From Solidesulfovibrio fructosivorans JJ] (GTDB taxonomy: Bacteria; Desulfobacterota; Desulfovibrionia; Desulfovibrionales; Desulfovibrionaceae): DNA of 64,000 nt. A program made the translations under genes and the position numbers. The notes beneath the pieces are model-generated. The model had not been told where the DNA came from. It did no database searches and saw only the letters and a list, made by a program, of their open reading frames with translations. The stretch is from assembly GCF_000179555.1 (NCBI RefSeq), contig NZ_AECZ01000007.1, positions 117,799 to 181,798 of the forward strand. The letters run 5' to 3'. This document shows positions 1 through 8,449 of this stretch, one piece after another (within the stretch, counting starts at the first letter, position 1; each line of letters starts with the position of its first letter).

Positions 1-2
1 AT

Positions 3-497
3 ACCCGCGAGGTGCGTGAGCTGAAGGTTCGCGTGCCGGCGGGCGTGGACGACGGCAGCCGGCTGCGCCTTCGTGGCGAGGGCGAGCTGGGCATGCACGG
101 CGGGCCTCCGGGCGATCTCTACGTCATCCTGCATGTCGAGGCCGACAAGGTCTTCGAGCGCGACGGCCAGAATCTGCTCCTGCGCACCGAGATCAGCTTC
201 GTCCAGGCCGCGCTCGGCCACAAGATCGAAGTGCCGACCCTCGACGGCAACGAGACCATGGACATCCCCAGGGGCACCCAGAGCGGCGAGGTCTTTTCCC
301 TGCGCGGGCTGGGACTGCCCGTGCCCGGCACCAGCCGCAAGGGCGACCTGCTCGTCGAGGTGACCGTCGTTACCCCGAAGAGCCTGACCAAGAAGCAGGA
401 AGAACTTTTGCGCGAATTCGAGAAGCTCGACGAGCAAAAGCCTATGAAAAAGGTCAAGGATTTCTTCAAAAAGGCCAAGGAGGCCATGGGGAACTAA
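3..497 (+). CDS. dnaJ: DnaJ-family co-chaperone, C-terminal part (5' end outside window)
   Basis: The reading frame is already open at the window edge and ends at TAA 495-497, so only the C-terminal substrate-binding and dimerisation region is present. Visible signatures are the PAGVDDGSRLRLRGEGE strand, the PGDLYV turn and the GLPVPG segment of DnaJ C-terminal domains. The last 35 residues are a lysine-rich helix (KKVKDFFKKAKEAMGN). DnaJ stimulates the DnaK ATPase and delivers unfolded clients. Without the J-domain and zinc-finger region I cannot tell DnaJ from a CbpA-type paralogue. The TPR gene follows 3 nt later, so they are probably cotranscribed. Confidence 0.9.
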   Translation, partial: TREVRELKVRVPAGVDDGSRLRLRGEGELGMHGGPPGDLYVILHVEADKVFERDGQNLLLRTEISFVQAALGHKIEVPTLDGNETMDIPRGTQSGEVFSLRGLGLPVPGTSRKGDLLVEVTVVTPKSLTKKQEELLREFEKLDEQKPMKKVKDFFKKAKEAMGN

Positions 498-500
498 GCG

Positions 501-929
501 ATGGGACGATTTCTTTCCCGGTTTTCGCCGCTGGCGCTCATCGGTGCCTTGCTTTTGGGCGGGACGGCTCTGGCCGGCCCCACCGAGGACTACCGGGACG
601 GCGTGTCCGCGGCCCGGGCCGGGCATATGGACGAGGCCATCGCGGCATTCAGCCATGTCATCGACGCCGATGCTTCGGGCCAGTCCGTGGATACGAAAAA
701 CCTGGCCAGTGTCTACAACCTGCGCGGCATGTGCCACGAGGCCAAAAACGAAACCGATCAGGCCCTGGCCGATTACTCCAAGGCCATCGAGATCGACCCC
801 AAGATGGCCGAAGCCTACGGCAACCGGGCCATGCTTTACGCCAAGCTCGGCGACAAGGAAAAGGCCAAGGCGGACGCCACGGCGGCCAAACGCATCGACT
901 ACAAAGTCAAGGTGCCCAAGTTCGACTAG
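501..929 (+). CDS. exported tetratricopeptide-repeat protein
   Basis: A 142-residue protein. Residues 1-25 form a signal peptide: basic start, hydrophobic LALIGALLLGGTALA, then a likely AxA-type cleavage before GPTEDY. The mature part has about two to three TPR units, the clearest being the ALADYSKAIEIDPKMAEAY type near residues 90-125. It is probably a periplasmic protein-interaction module. ATG 501 lies 3 nt after the dnaJ-type stop, which suggests translational coupling. No enzymatic motif is visible and the partner is unknown. Confidence 0.85.
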   Translation: MGRFLSRFSPLALIGALLLGGTALAGPTEDYRDGVSAARAGHMDEAIAAFSHVIDADASGQSVDTKNLASVYNLRGMCHEAKNETDQALADYSKAIEIDPKMAEAYGNRAMLYAKLGDKEKAKADATAAKRIDYKVKVPKFD

Positions 930-939
930 TGCCGTGCCA

Positions 940-967
940 CGTTGAAAATACCCCGGTTTTTTCAACG
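940..967 (+). promoter_or_regulatory. AT-rich hairpin upstream of moaC
   Basis: A perfect 9-bp inverted repeat (CGTTGAAAA / TTTTCAACG) with a 10-nt loop lies between the TPR gene and moaC. It has no T-tract immediately after the 3' arm, although TTTTTT occurs 8 nt further on. It could end the dnaJ-TPR transcript or act as an operator or leader structure for moaC. Confidence 0.4.
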
Positions 968-1002
968 AAAACATTTTTTCGAGGATATGAGCAGGCTTGC
1001 CC

Positions 1003-1515
1003 ATGACTGAAGGCTTCACCCATATCGACGCCGAAGGCCGCACCCGCATGGTGGATGTCGGGGCCAAGTCCAAGACCCGTCGCTTGGCCATCGCCGGCGG
1101 CGAGGTTCGCCTTTCCCCAAAAACCATGCATCTGCTTTCCGACGCCGCCCTGCCCAAGGGCGACGCCCTGGCCACGGCCAAGATCGCCGGCATCCTGGCC
1201 GCCAAGCGTACCGCCGACCTCATCCCCCTGTGCCATCCGCTGCCCCTGGCCTTTGCCGACGTCCGCTTTACCGTGGACGCAGCCGCCTGCATCGTGCGCA
1301 TCGAAGCCGAAGCCTCCACCACGGCCGAAACAGGCGTGGAAATGGAAGCGCTGACCGCCGCGTCCGTGGCGGCGCTGACCATCTACGACATGTGCAAGGC
1401 CGTGCAGAAGGACATCGTGCTCGGCGAAATCAAGCTGCTTTTCAAATCCGGCGGCAAGTCCGGGACCTACGTCTCGCCCGACTGGCCCGCCGGCCGTCCG
1501 TATCCCGTCGACTGA
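1003..1515 (+). CDS. moaC: cyclic pyranopterin monophosphate synthase MoaC
   Basis: MoaC converts the MoaA product to cyclic pyranopterin monophosphate in molybdenum-cofactor synthesis. The 170-residue product has the family hallmarks: MVDVGAK near the N-terminus, [10 protein letters not shown] (the conserved CHPL motif), and [22 protein letters not shown]. The ATG at 1003 is preferred over the in-frame TTG at 997 because the GAGCAGG Shine-Dalgarno ends 7 nt before it. No other moa gene is adjacent. Length is normal for the family. Confidence 0.96.
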   Translation: MTEGFTHIDAEGRTRMVDVGAKSKTRRLAIAGGEVRLSPKTMHLLSDAALPKGDALATAKIAGILAAKRTADLIPLCHPLPLAFADVRFTVDAAACIVRIEAEASTTAETGVEMEALTAASVAALTIYDMCKAVQKDIVLGEIKLLFKSGGKSGTYVSPDWPAGRPYPVD

Positions 1516-1520
1516 GTTTG

Positions 1521-1640
1521 CCCCGACGGGGCTCTGCCCCGGGCCCCGGCGGGGAGGCGCTGCCTCCCCTGCACCCCACCGGCAGAGGCTCCGCCTCTGC
1601 ACTCCGCCGGGAGGCCACGGGCCCCCCGGACCCCCCGATT
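1521..1640. repeat. cluster of GC-rich intergenic hairpins (family C)
   Basis: Directly after moaC there are several back-to-back GC-rich hairpins. Two are perfect: GGGGAGGC/GCCTCCCC at 1551-1569 and GCAGAGGC/GCCTCTGC at 1582-1600. Smaller CCCCGACGGGG and GGGGCTCTGCCCC palindromes precede them. No ORF is credible here. It looks like a REP-type repeat; no second copy is seen in this window. Confidence 0.6.
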
Positions 1641-1696
1641 CGGCTTTGGCTGGGCGGGGGAAGGGATGGCAGGCGTAGGGCCGGAGAATGGAAGAT

Positions 1697-1766
1697 GGCG
1701 GCGGAATTTGCCTGGGACGGTGCATGTCGCTTCGCGACAAGCTCGTCCCAGGCAAATTCCGCCGCC
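1697..1766. repeat. 23-bp perfect inverted repeat with nested hairpin
   Basis: Left arm 1697-1719 and right arm 1744-1766 are perfect reverse complements over 23 bp. The 24-nt loop contains a second perfect hairpin, TGTCGC-TTC-GCGACA at 1725-1739. There is no following T-tract, so it is not a standard terminator. It lies in the roughly 400-bp gene-free gap between moaC and hisF. Confidence 0.75.
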
Positions 1767-1839
1767 ACCACGCCGTCGCCCCTTTGGGGCGAACTTTAAA
1801 AGAAAATTCCCTGCACGTTCGCCTCAAGCCCAAGTCCGT

Positions 1840-1906
1840 GAAAGTTTTTTGGAGGGGTCCAGGGGGACCTTTTTTTCAAAAAAGGTCCCCCTGGCCGCCG
1901 GAGGCA
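1840..1906. repeat. family A intergenic repeat, terminator after hisF
   Basis: The hairpin spans 1859-1894, with arms CCAGGGGGACC.. and ..GGTCCCCCTGG and an A/T core. On the gene side it is flanked by the conserved GCCTCCGGCGGCC block, here as the reverse complement at 1893-1905. On the outer side is the GAAAGTTTTTTGGAGGGG tail. It begins 14 nt after the hisF stop and probably terminates hisHF transcription. Confidence 0.75.
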
Positions 1907-1919
1907 TTCCTGACCTCCT

Positions 1920-2699
1920 CTACCAGATTTGCCGGACCTTCACGCCGCGGGCGGCCATGCGGTCCTTGCATTCCTTGATCGTGTATTCGCCGTAGTGGAC
2001 GATGGAGGCGATGAGCGCGGCTGTGGCTTTGCCTTTGGTCACGGCGTCGGCCATGTGGTCGGGATTTCCCGCGCCGCCCGAGGCGATGACCGGGATGGTG
2101 ACGGCCTCGGCGATAAGGCGGGTGAGGTTCAGCTCGTAGCCGGTCTTGGCGCCGTCGGCGTCGATGGAGTTGCAGCAGATTTCGCCGGCGCCGAGGGCTT
2201 CCACTTTCTTGGCCCATTCGATGGCGTCGAGGCCCATGGGCTTGCGGCCGCCGTGAATGACGATCTCGTAGCCCGAGGGGATTTTTTCGGAGACCGGCAC
2301 CTGTTTGACGTCCATGCCGACCACTACGCACTGGGAGCCGAAGGCGGCCGCGCCTTGGCTGATGATGTCGGGGGTTTTGACGGCCGAGGAGTTGACCGAG
2401 ACCTTTTCCGCGCCGGCCAAAAGCACCGCGCGCATGTCTTCCACCGTGGAGATGCCGCCGCCCACGGAGAAGGGAATAAATATCTGGCTGGCCACCTTGT
2501 CCACGACGTCGAGCATGATGCCCCGGCCTTCGCTCGAGGCCGTGATGTCGTAGAAGACCAGTTCGTCGGCCCCGGCCTCGTAGTAGAGGCGGGCGGTTTC
2601 CACCGGATCGCCGATGTCCACGTTGCCCTTGAACTTGATGCCCTTGGTGAGCTTGCCGTCGCGCACGTCGAGGCAGGGAATGACGCGTTTGGAAAGCAT
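1920..2699 (-). CDS. hisF: imidazole glycerol phosphate synthase, cyclase subunit HisF
   Basis: HisF is the beta/alpha-barrel subunit that uses ammonia from HisH to convert PRFAR to IGP and AICAR in histidine synthesis. The 259-residue protein starts [12 protein letters not shown], which carries the N-terminal catalytic Asp of the family. It continues with the phosphate-binding FSVGGGIST turn, [11 protein letters not shown], and IASGGAGN near the C-terminus. The start lies 3 nt after the hisH stop, so the two are co-translated. Length is typical. Confidence 0.97.
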   Translation of the reverse strand: MLSKRVIPCLDVRDGKLTKGIKFKGNVDIGDPVETARLYYEAGADELVFYDITASSEGRGIMLDVVDKVASQIFIPFSVGGGISTVEDMRAVLLAGAEKVSVNSSAVKTPDIISQGAAAFGSQCVVVGMDVKQVPVSEKIPSGYEIVIHGGRKPMGLDAIEWAKKVEALGAGEICCNSIDADGAKTGYELNLTRLIAEAVTIPVIASGGAGNPDHMADAVTKGKATAALIASIVHYGEYTIKECKDRMAARGVKVRQIW

Positions 2700-2702
2700 G
2701 GG

Positions 2703-3332
2703 TTAGGCCTCCTGGCAGTAGACGGCGAAATTGCGCAACAGGGACAGTCCCGGACGGCCGCTTTTTTCCGGGTGAAACTGCACCGCCCAAAGGCCCTGCT
2801 TGCCGTGCACCGAGCAGAAGGGCAGTCCGTAGTCGGTGACGCCGATGACGTACTCGGCCCGCGGCACGGGGTAGTAGCTGTGCACGAAATAGAATTCCGA
2901 TTCCCGGTCGATACCGTCGAAGAGCTCGCACGGGCGGGCAAGGGTCACCTTGTTCCAGCCCATGTGCGGGATGCGGATGGGCAGCCCGTCCTCGTCGGAA
3001 AGCGACGGGACGAACATGGCGCACGCGCCGGGCACGATGCCAAGCGCCGTGGTGTCGTTTTCCGGGCTGTAGTCGAGCAGGATCTGGCAGCCCACGCAGA
3101 TGCCGAGCAGCGGTTTGCCGGCGGCCACCTGTTCGGCCAAAAGCTTGTCCAGGCCCGTCGAGGTCAGCTCGTGCATGGCCTGGCCGGCCGCGCCCACACC
3201 TGGGAAGATGATGCCCGCCGCGTCGGCAATGACGGCGGGATCGGCGGTGATGCGGCAGGGGATGCCCAGGTGGTCCAGCGCGCGGCGCACGCTGGTCTGG
3301 TTGCCGGCCTTGTAGTCCAAAATGGCAAGCAT
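2703..3332 (-). CDS. hisH: imidazole glycerol phosphate synthase, glutaminase subunit HisH
   Basis: HisH hydrolyses glutamine and channels ammonia to HisF. The 209-residue protein has the class I amidotransferase triad: nucleophile Cys in GICVGCQ, and His/Glu in QFHPEKS. The start is set at [11 protein letters not shown] (3332), with an AGGAG Shine-Dalgarno 7 nt upstream. The open frame continues to 3488 but that part translates a family A repeat. The gene forms a two-gene unit with hisF; no other his gene is in the window. Confidence 0.97.
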   Translation of the reverse strand: MLAILDYKAGNQTSVRRALDHLGIPCRITADPAVIADAAGIIFPGVGAAGQAMHELTSTGLDKLLAEQVAAGKPLLGICVGCQILLDYSPENDTTALGIVPGACAMFVPSLSDEDGLPIRIPHMGWNKVTLARPCELFDGIDRESEFYFVHSYYPVPRAEYVIGVTDYGLPFCSVHGKQGLWAVQFHPEKSGRPGLSLLRNFAVYCQEA

Positions 3333-3351
3333 GGTCGCTCCTTTTTTTGTT

Positions 3352-3424
3352 GCCTCCGGCGGCCAGGGGGAAACTTTTTGAAAAAAGTTTCCCCCTGGAC
3401 CCTCTTCAAAAACTTTCAAAGGGA
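3352..3424. repeat. family A intergenic repeat upstream of hisH
   Basis: The hairpin at 3363-3398 has arms CCAGGGGGAAACTTTTT and its complement, ending in CTGG. GCCTCCGGCGG flanks it on the hisH side and ACCCTCTTCAAAAACTTTCAAAGGG on the other. Read toward hisH it ends in CCGCCGGAGGC just before the hisH ribosome-binding region. Confidence 0.75.
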
Positions 3425-3490
3425 ATCTAAAGGCATACCCAGTTCGCCAAGGACTGGGATATGGTCGCATGCCGTGGATCCCGTGCACCC

Positions 3491-3570
3491 TTGAAAAGTT
3501 TTTGGGGAGGGTGGGGGTCCGGGGGAGGGAACCCTTTTTTACAAAAAAGGGTTCCCTCCCCCGGGGGCTT
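3491..3570. repeat. family A-like repeat, terminator after mutL
   Basis: The hairpin at 3519-3564 has arms CCGGGGGAGGGAACCC.. around an A/T core and lies just past the mutL stop. The outer tail TTGAAAAGTTTTTGGGGAGGG resembles the other family A copies; the CCTCCGGCGG block is missing. With the copy at 3352-3424 it fills the mutL-hisH gap. Between them a short CCCAGT/ACTGGG palindrome is also visible. Confidence 0.7.
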
Positions 3571-3578
3571 TCCTCTCA

Positions 3579-5588
3579 TTATTTGCCGCGTTTGAACATC
3601 TTTTCCATCTCGCGCTGGCCGAAGCGCACGGTCACCGGCCGGCCGTGGGGGCAATAGTCCCGCTCCGGTGTTTTGGACCACTGGGCGAGCAGGGCCACGG
3701 CCTCGTCGTCGGCAAGCCTGGTTCCGGCCTTGATGGCCGTCTTGCAGCTCATGAGAATCCACAGGTCGTGCAGGGTCTTGGACTGCCCGGCCAGGGCGGC
3801 GCGCAGATACTCCTTGGCCTGCCCCAGGCTCAGTCCCGGCGGCGCGCCGGTGATGGAGACCGTGCCCGGGCGCGGCGACTCCAGGGCAAAGCCGATGGCG
3901 CGCAGTTCGTTGTGCAGTTCCTGCAGCCGCGTCTGCTCGGCCGGGTGCAGCGTCAGTTCCACCGGGATGCCCACGGGCCGGCTGTCGCCGCGTGAACCGG
4001 TGGCCTCCATGGCGGCGTAGATGATGCGCTCGTGGGCCGCGTGCTGATCGAGGAGCACCAGCTCCCGGCCGAGGTCTACAATAAGGTACGTGTCCGCGAA
4101 CTGGCCCAGGTAGCGCACGCCGGGCGGCAGCGACGGCTCCAGCTCCTCGGGTCGGCGGGCATGCAAAATTTCCGGTTGCGCCTCGGGAGCGGCATACCTC
4201 GATTCGGCTGGGGATGTCGCTTCGTCGGAGCCGCCGGTCGGGGGAGATTCGGGTTCCCCGGCCTGGGCGAGCTGCCGCTCGTGGCGGACCACGGCCGGGG
4301 GCTCCAGGTGGCGCACCGGCGCGGGCTGGCCGTGACGGCGGTTTTCGGCCACGGCCTGGTAGGGCGTGGCGGCGGGGGCCGGGGCGTCCTGGGCCTCCTG
4401 GCCCATCGGGTGGACAGGCGGACCTTCGCGCACGATGGGCGTGGCCGGGGTGGTTTGGCCGGGCTGCGGCGCGTCGGCGCGTACGAGTTCATCGAGGAAA
4501 TCGCGGCGGGTAGCGAATTTTGGCGGTTCGCCGCCGGATTGTTTGACCCAGGGTTCGGGCGCGGGGACGGTGCGCAGGACCAGCGCCTTGTCGAGGGCCT
4601 GTCCCACGGCCCGGCGGAGATTTAAGAAGACAACCTGCTCGTCGCGGAAGCGCACCTCGGTCTTGGCCGGGTGCACGTTGACGTCCAGGTCCTCGGGCGG
4701 CAGCGTCACAAAAAGCGCCACCTGCGGATATTCCCGGGACAACAGCCGGCCTTTGTAGGCCTCGCGCACGGCCGAAAGCAGCAGTCTGTCCTGGACCGCC
4801 CGGCCGTTGACGTAAAAGAGCATGCGGTCGGCCCGGGACTGGGCGGAAAGGGGCTTGCCGATAAGCCCCTGCACGCGGATGGGGCCCAGGGCGTAGTCCA
4901 CCTCGAAAAGCCCTTCGGTGACGGCTGGCGGCCAGATGCCGCCAAGCCGCGCGGCAAGCGTCTGGCTGGCGGGGAAACGGAGCGTCGTGCGGCCATTGAC
5001 GGAGAGCTTGAAGGCCACGTCGAGCCGGGCCAGCGCCGCCCGGCTGAAGGCTTCGGTGGCGCGCTTGGTCTCCACGGCCTCGGATTTGAGAAATTTGAGC
5101 CGTGCCGGCACGGCGGCGAAAAGATCGCGCACTTCGATGCGCGTGCCGCGGGCCAGGGCCGCCGGGCCTTCCTCCACGATGCGGCCGCTCTCCACCCGGA
5201 TGACCGCCCCTTCGTCAAACGCCTCGTGGCGCGAGGTCAGCGTAAAGCGCGACACCGAGGCGATGCTCGGCAAGGCTTCGCCGCGAAAGCCGAAGCTCGC
5301 GATGCTGGTCAGTTCCTCCATGGAGACGATCTTGCTCGTGGCATGGCGCGTGACGGCCAGCGACAGTTCCTCGGGCGTCATGCCCCAGCCGTCGTCGGCC
5401 ACGACCATGGCCGTGCGGCCGCCGCCGTCGATGGAGACTTCGATGCGCGTTGCCCCGGCGTCGAGGCTGTTTTCAACAAGTTCCTTGAGAACGCTGGCCG
5501 GGCGTTCGACCACTTCGCCGGCGGCGATCTGGTTTTGCAGTTCGGGCGGCAGGACGCGGATGGTGCGGTGTTTGACGGCGCTTGGCAT
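3579..5588 (-). CDS. mutL: DNA mismatch repair protein MutL
   Basis: MutL couples mismatch recognition by MutS to strand incision. The 669-residue protein has an N-terminal GHKL ATPase: IAAGEVVERPASVLKELVENS, DDGWGM and GFRGEALPSIA. A long low-complexity Pro/Ala/Glu linker covers about residues 340-470. The C-terminal domain is of the endonuclease type, with DQHAAHERIIYAAME, SCKTAIKAG and CPHGRP. The usual DQHA-x2-E-x4-E pattern has Ala at the last acidic position (see findings). MutL of this type normally acts without MutH. Start ATG 5588 follows AAGGGG. Confidence 0.97.
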   Translation of the reverse strand: MPSAVKHRTIRVLPPELQNQIAAGEVVERPASVLKELVENSLDAGATRIEVSIDGGGRTAMVVADDGWGMTPEELSLAVTRHATSKIVSMEELTSIASFGFRGEALPSIASVSRFTLTSRHEAFDEGAVIRVESGRIVEEGPAALARGTRIEVRDLFAAVPARLKFLKSEAVETKRATEAFSRAALARLDVAFKLSVNGRTTLRFPASQTLAARLGGIWPPAVTEGLFEVDYALGPIRVQGLIGKPLSAQSRADRMLFYVNGRAVQDRLLLSAVREAYKGRLLSREYPQVALFVTLPPEDLDVNVHPAKTEVRFRDEQVVFLNLRRAVGQALDKALVLRTVPAPEPWVKQSGGEPPKFATRRDFLDELVRADAPQPGQTTPATPIVREGPPVHPMGQEAQDAPAPAATPYQAVAENRRHGQPAPVRHLEPPAVVRHERQLAQAGEPESPPTGGSDEATSPAESRYAAPEAQPEILHARRPEELEPSLPPGVRYLGQFADTYLIVDLGRELVLLDQHAAHERIIYAAMEATGSRGDSRPVGIPVELTLHPAEQTRLQELHNELRAIGFALESPRPGTVSITGAPPGLSLGQAKEYLRAALAGQSKTLHDLWILMSCKTAIKAGTRLADDEAVALLAQWSKTPERDYCPHGRPVTVRFGQREMEKMFKRGK

Positions 5589-5696
5589 GGCCCCTTTTTA
5601 CGGCATCTCCGGCCGAAGGGCCAGCGGGCCGCAAATACTGGAAATGCGGCGGCGATGGGCGTAGGAACCATGCCCGCGTCGACAAGGAGAAGCGCC

Positions 5697-6818
5697 ATGA
5701 CCATCGCCCACAATTACCTGCGCACAAGGGTGCGCCTGGATAACATCGTCGCCAACTACAAGCATCTGTGCAGCTTCGGCGGCCATGTCCTGGCCGTCAT
5801 CAAGGCCGACGCCTATGGCCACGGCCTCGTCGAGACGGCCCGGGCCCTGGCCGGGGCCGGCTGCGACGCCTTTGCCATCGGCTCCGTGGCCGAGGGCGCG
5901 GCGCTGCGGCAAAGCGGTTGCGCCGGGGCCATCGTGTCCCTTGTCGGGCCGGTTCTGCCCGAGGACGACGCCATGGTGCTCGACTTTGACGTCACGCCCT
6001 TCATCCATGATTTCGACCAGCTGGCGCGGCTTGCCGCCCTGGCCGCCGGGCAGGGCAAAAAGGCCCGGGTGGCGCTCAAGTTCGACACGGGCATGGCCCG
6101 GTTGGGTTTTTGCGAGTGCGACGTGCCGCATCTGCTCGAAACGCTTCGGGGCATGCCGGCCATCGAAGTGGTCATGGCCAGCTCGCACCTGGCCACGGCC
6201 GACGACCCCAATGCCTTCGATTTCGTGGGCGAGCAGGGGAGCAAATTCGCCCGGGTCTGCCAGGGACTTCGCGACGGCGGGCTCACCCTCGAGGCCTCGC
6301 TGTGCAATTCCGCCGGCATCCTGGCCCATGCGACCGATTTTGGTTTCGAGGCCCGGCGGGCCGGTATCGCGCTCTACGGCGTCAATCCCTTCGCGGGCAC
6401 GGCGCGCGAGCCGCTCGGCGCGGGACTCGTGCCGGCCATGGAGACGGTGACGCGCATCGTTTCGGTGCACGATCTGGCCAGCGGCTGCTCCATCAGCTAC
6501 GGCCGGACCTACACGGCCGAGCGCGACATGCGGGTGGCCATCGTGGCGGCGGGCTACGCCGACGCCTATAGCCGGGGACTGTCCAACCGGGGCTACATGT
6601 GTCTGGCCGGCAAACGCGTGGCAATCGTCGGCCGGGTGTGCATGCAGCTCACCGCCGTCGACATCACGGGCGTGGATGCCGCGCCGGGGGATGTGATCCA
6701 CCTGCTCGGCGGCGAGGGGCTTGGCGCGATCACGGCCGAGGACCTGGCCACCTGGTGGGAGACGATTCCCTACGAGGTCTTCTGCCTGTTCGGGCTCAAT
6801 CCGCGCGAGTATTGCTAG
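5697..6818 (+). CDS. alr: alanine racemase
   Basis: A PLP enzyme interconverting L- and D-alanine for peptidoglycan. The 373-residue product carries the PLP-lysine motif AVIKADAYGHG near residue 37. The catalytic tyrosine lies in SYGRTYT. The C-terminal substrate loop RVCMQLTAVDIT and the final WWETIPYEVFC strand are also present. ATG 5697 is chosen because of the AAGGAG Shine-Dalgarno 8 nt upstream; the frame itself is open far upstream through antisense mutL. It is divergent from mutL, so the 108-bp gap carries both promoters. Confidence 0.96.
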   Translation: MTIAHNYLRTRVRLDNIVANYKHLCSFGGHVLAVIKADAYGHGLVETARALAGAGCDAFAIGSVAEGAALRQSGCAGAIVSLVGPVLPEDDAMVLDFDVTPFIHDFDQLARLAALAAGQGKKARVALKFDTGMARLGFCECDVPHLLETLRGMPAIEVVMASSHLATADDPNAFDFVGEQGSKFARVCQGLRDGGLTLEASLCNSAGILAHATDFGFEARRAGIALYGVNPFAGTAREPLGAGLVPAMETVTRIVSVHDLASGCSISYGRTYTAERDMRVAIVAAGYADAYSRGLSNRGYMCLAGKRVAIVGRVCMQLTAVDITGVDAAPGDVIHLLGGEGLGAITAEDLATWWETIPYEVFCLFGLNPREYC

Positions 6819-6883
6819 ACCGGGGTCAGTACCCGAAGCCGGGAGCGCGCAGGCCGCCGGCGCAACACAGGAGAAAAGGGGTG

Positions 6884-8311
6884 ATGGAGACAGCTGGCGT
6901 ATCCCGATGCGCCGTTCGCGGCATGTTTTTCGACTTCCTGGATGATCCCTGGAAGCATGCCGGCAAGGAGCATGAGGCGGCCCGTTTCCTGCGCGATGGC
7001 CTGCTGGTCGTCGAGAACGGGAGGATAAGCGACTTCGGCCTGTTCGAGGAAGTTTCCCCCCGCCATCCGGGCCTGGAAGTCGTCTCCTTGCCGGGTCGGC
7101 TGCTCTTGCCGGGCTTTATCGACGGCCATGTCCATTTCCCCCAGCTGCGCGTGATGGGGGCCTATGGCAGGCATCTGCTCGACTGGTTGCAACAGCGGGT
7201 TTTTCCCGAGGAACGCAAATACGGCGACCGCGACTATGCCGACAAGGCGGCCGGGCTTTTCTTCGATGCGTTGCTGGCCGCCGGCACCACCACCTGCCAG
7301 GCTTTTACGACAAGCCATCCGGTCGCGACCGAGGCCTTTTTCGAGGAAGCCACACGGCGCAACATGCGCGTGATCACGGGGCTTACCGGCATGGACCGCT
7401 TCGCGCCCGAAGCGAGCTGTGTCGGTTCCGATGATTTCTACCGCGAGTCCAGGCGTCTGATTGGCCGCTACCACCGCAAGGGGCGCAACCTCTACGCCAT
7501 CACGCCCCGCTTTGCCGTGGGCTGTACGGACGCCATGCTGGATTATAGCCGCCGGCTCAAGGCGGAATTCCCGGACTGCTGGGTCAACACCCACATTTCG
7601 GAAAATCCGGCGGAAGTCCGCGTGGCCAGGGAGCTTTTCCCGGACTGCCAGGACTACACGGCCGTTTACGAGCGCTACGGCCTGCTCGGGCCCAAATGCA
7701 CCGCCGGGCATGGCATCTGGCTCTCCGACGACGAGCTGCGGCGGTTTTCCAAGGCCGGCGCGGCGGTTGCCTTTTGTCCGTTGTCCAATTTTTTTCTCGG
7801 CAGCGGTTCTTTTCGGCTGGGCCGGGCCATGGACCCCGAACATCCGGTCAGCGTCGTTTTGGGCAGCGACATCGGCGGCGGCAATGCCCTGACGCTTTTG
7901 CGCGTGATGGAGGAGGCCTACAAGGTCGGCATGTGCAACGCGACATTGCTCGACGGCTCCCTCGACCCGCGCGCGATGGATCTGGCCGAGGCCGAGCGCA
8001 ACAAGTTCTCGCCGTACCGGGCCTATTACCTGTCCACTCTCGGCGGGGCGCGCGCGCTTTGCCTTGACGACCTTCTCGGCAATTTCGAGCCGGGCAAGGA
8101 GGCCGATTTCGTGGCCTTGGACTGGAGGGCCGGCCAGGCGGCCATGGCCTGGCGTCAGTCCCTGGCCGTAAGGGACGCGACCGGACCGCGCACCGTCGAC
8201 GAGGCGGCCGAGCTCCTTTTCGGCGTCATGGCCATGGGAGACGACCGCAACGTGGATGAAACCTGGATTGCCGGCAAGCGGGCCTACAAGAAGGCCGCGA
8301 CTGCCGCCTGA
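6884..8311 (+). CDS. guaD: guanine deaminase (amidohydrolase superfamily)
   Basis: Deaminates guanine to xanthine in purine salvage or nitrogen release. The 475-residue protein has the amidohydrolase metal-site motifs in order: GFIDGHVHFPQ near residue 90, THISENPAEV, TAGHGIWLSDDEL and LGSDIGGG. The HVHFPQ and HISEN forms are those of guanine deaminases rather than cytosine or chlorohydrolase relatives. Start is ATG 6884 or the adjacent GTG 6881, after GGAGAAAAGGGG. It lies 65 nt downstream of alr and may be cotranscribed. Confidence 0.9.
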   Translation: METAGVSRCAVRGMFFDFLDDPWKHAGKEHEAARFLRDGLLVVENGRISDFGLFEEVSPRHPGLEVVSLPGRLLLPGFIDGHVHFPQLRVMGAYGRHLLDWLQQRVFPEERKYGDRDYADKAAGLFFDALLAAGTTTCQAFTTSHPVATEAFFEEATRRNMRVITGLTGMDRFAPEASCVGSDDFYRESRRLIGRYHRKGRNLYAITPRFAVGCTDAMLDYSRRLKAEFPDCWVNTHISENPAEVRVARELFPDCQDYTAVYERYGLLGPKCTAGHGIWLSDDELRRFSKAGAAVAFCPLSNFFLGSGSFRLGRAMDPEHPVSVVLGSDIGGGNALTLLRVMEEAYKVGMCNATLLDGSLDPRAMDLAEAERNKFSPYRAYYLSTLGGARALCLDDLLGNFEPGKEADFVALDWRAGQAAMAWRQSLAVRDATGPRTVDEAAELLFGVMAMGDDRNVDETWIAGKRAYKKAATAA

Positions 8312-8368
8312 AGAGTATTTTTCAAGGCCCGCCTCCCGCCAGCAAGGCATGGCCTACCCATAGCTGAA

Positions 8369-8430
8369 AAGTTTAGGAAAGGGAGAGCGCGAGAGGGGAG
8401 AACCCTTTTCAAAGGGTTCTCCCCTCTCGC
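8369..8430. repeat. family B hairpin, bidirectional terminator
   Basis: A 20-bp perfect stem: left arm 8389-8408 begins GCGAGAGGGG and right arm 8411-8430 ends CCCCTCTCGC. It is preceded by GAAAAGTTTAGGAAAGGGAGA, the family B tail in reverse orientation, and followed by ATTTTCTTTTT. It separates the convergent guaD and sigma-54 regulator genes. Confidence 0.8.
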
Positions 8431-8449
8431 ATTTTCTTTTTATATTCCC

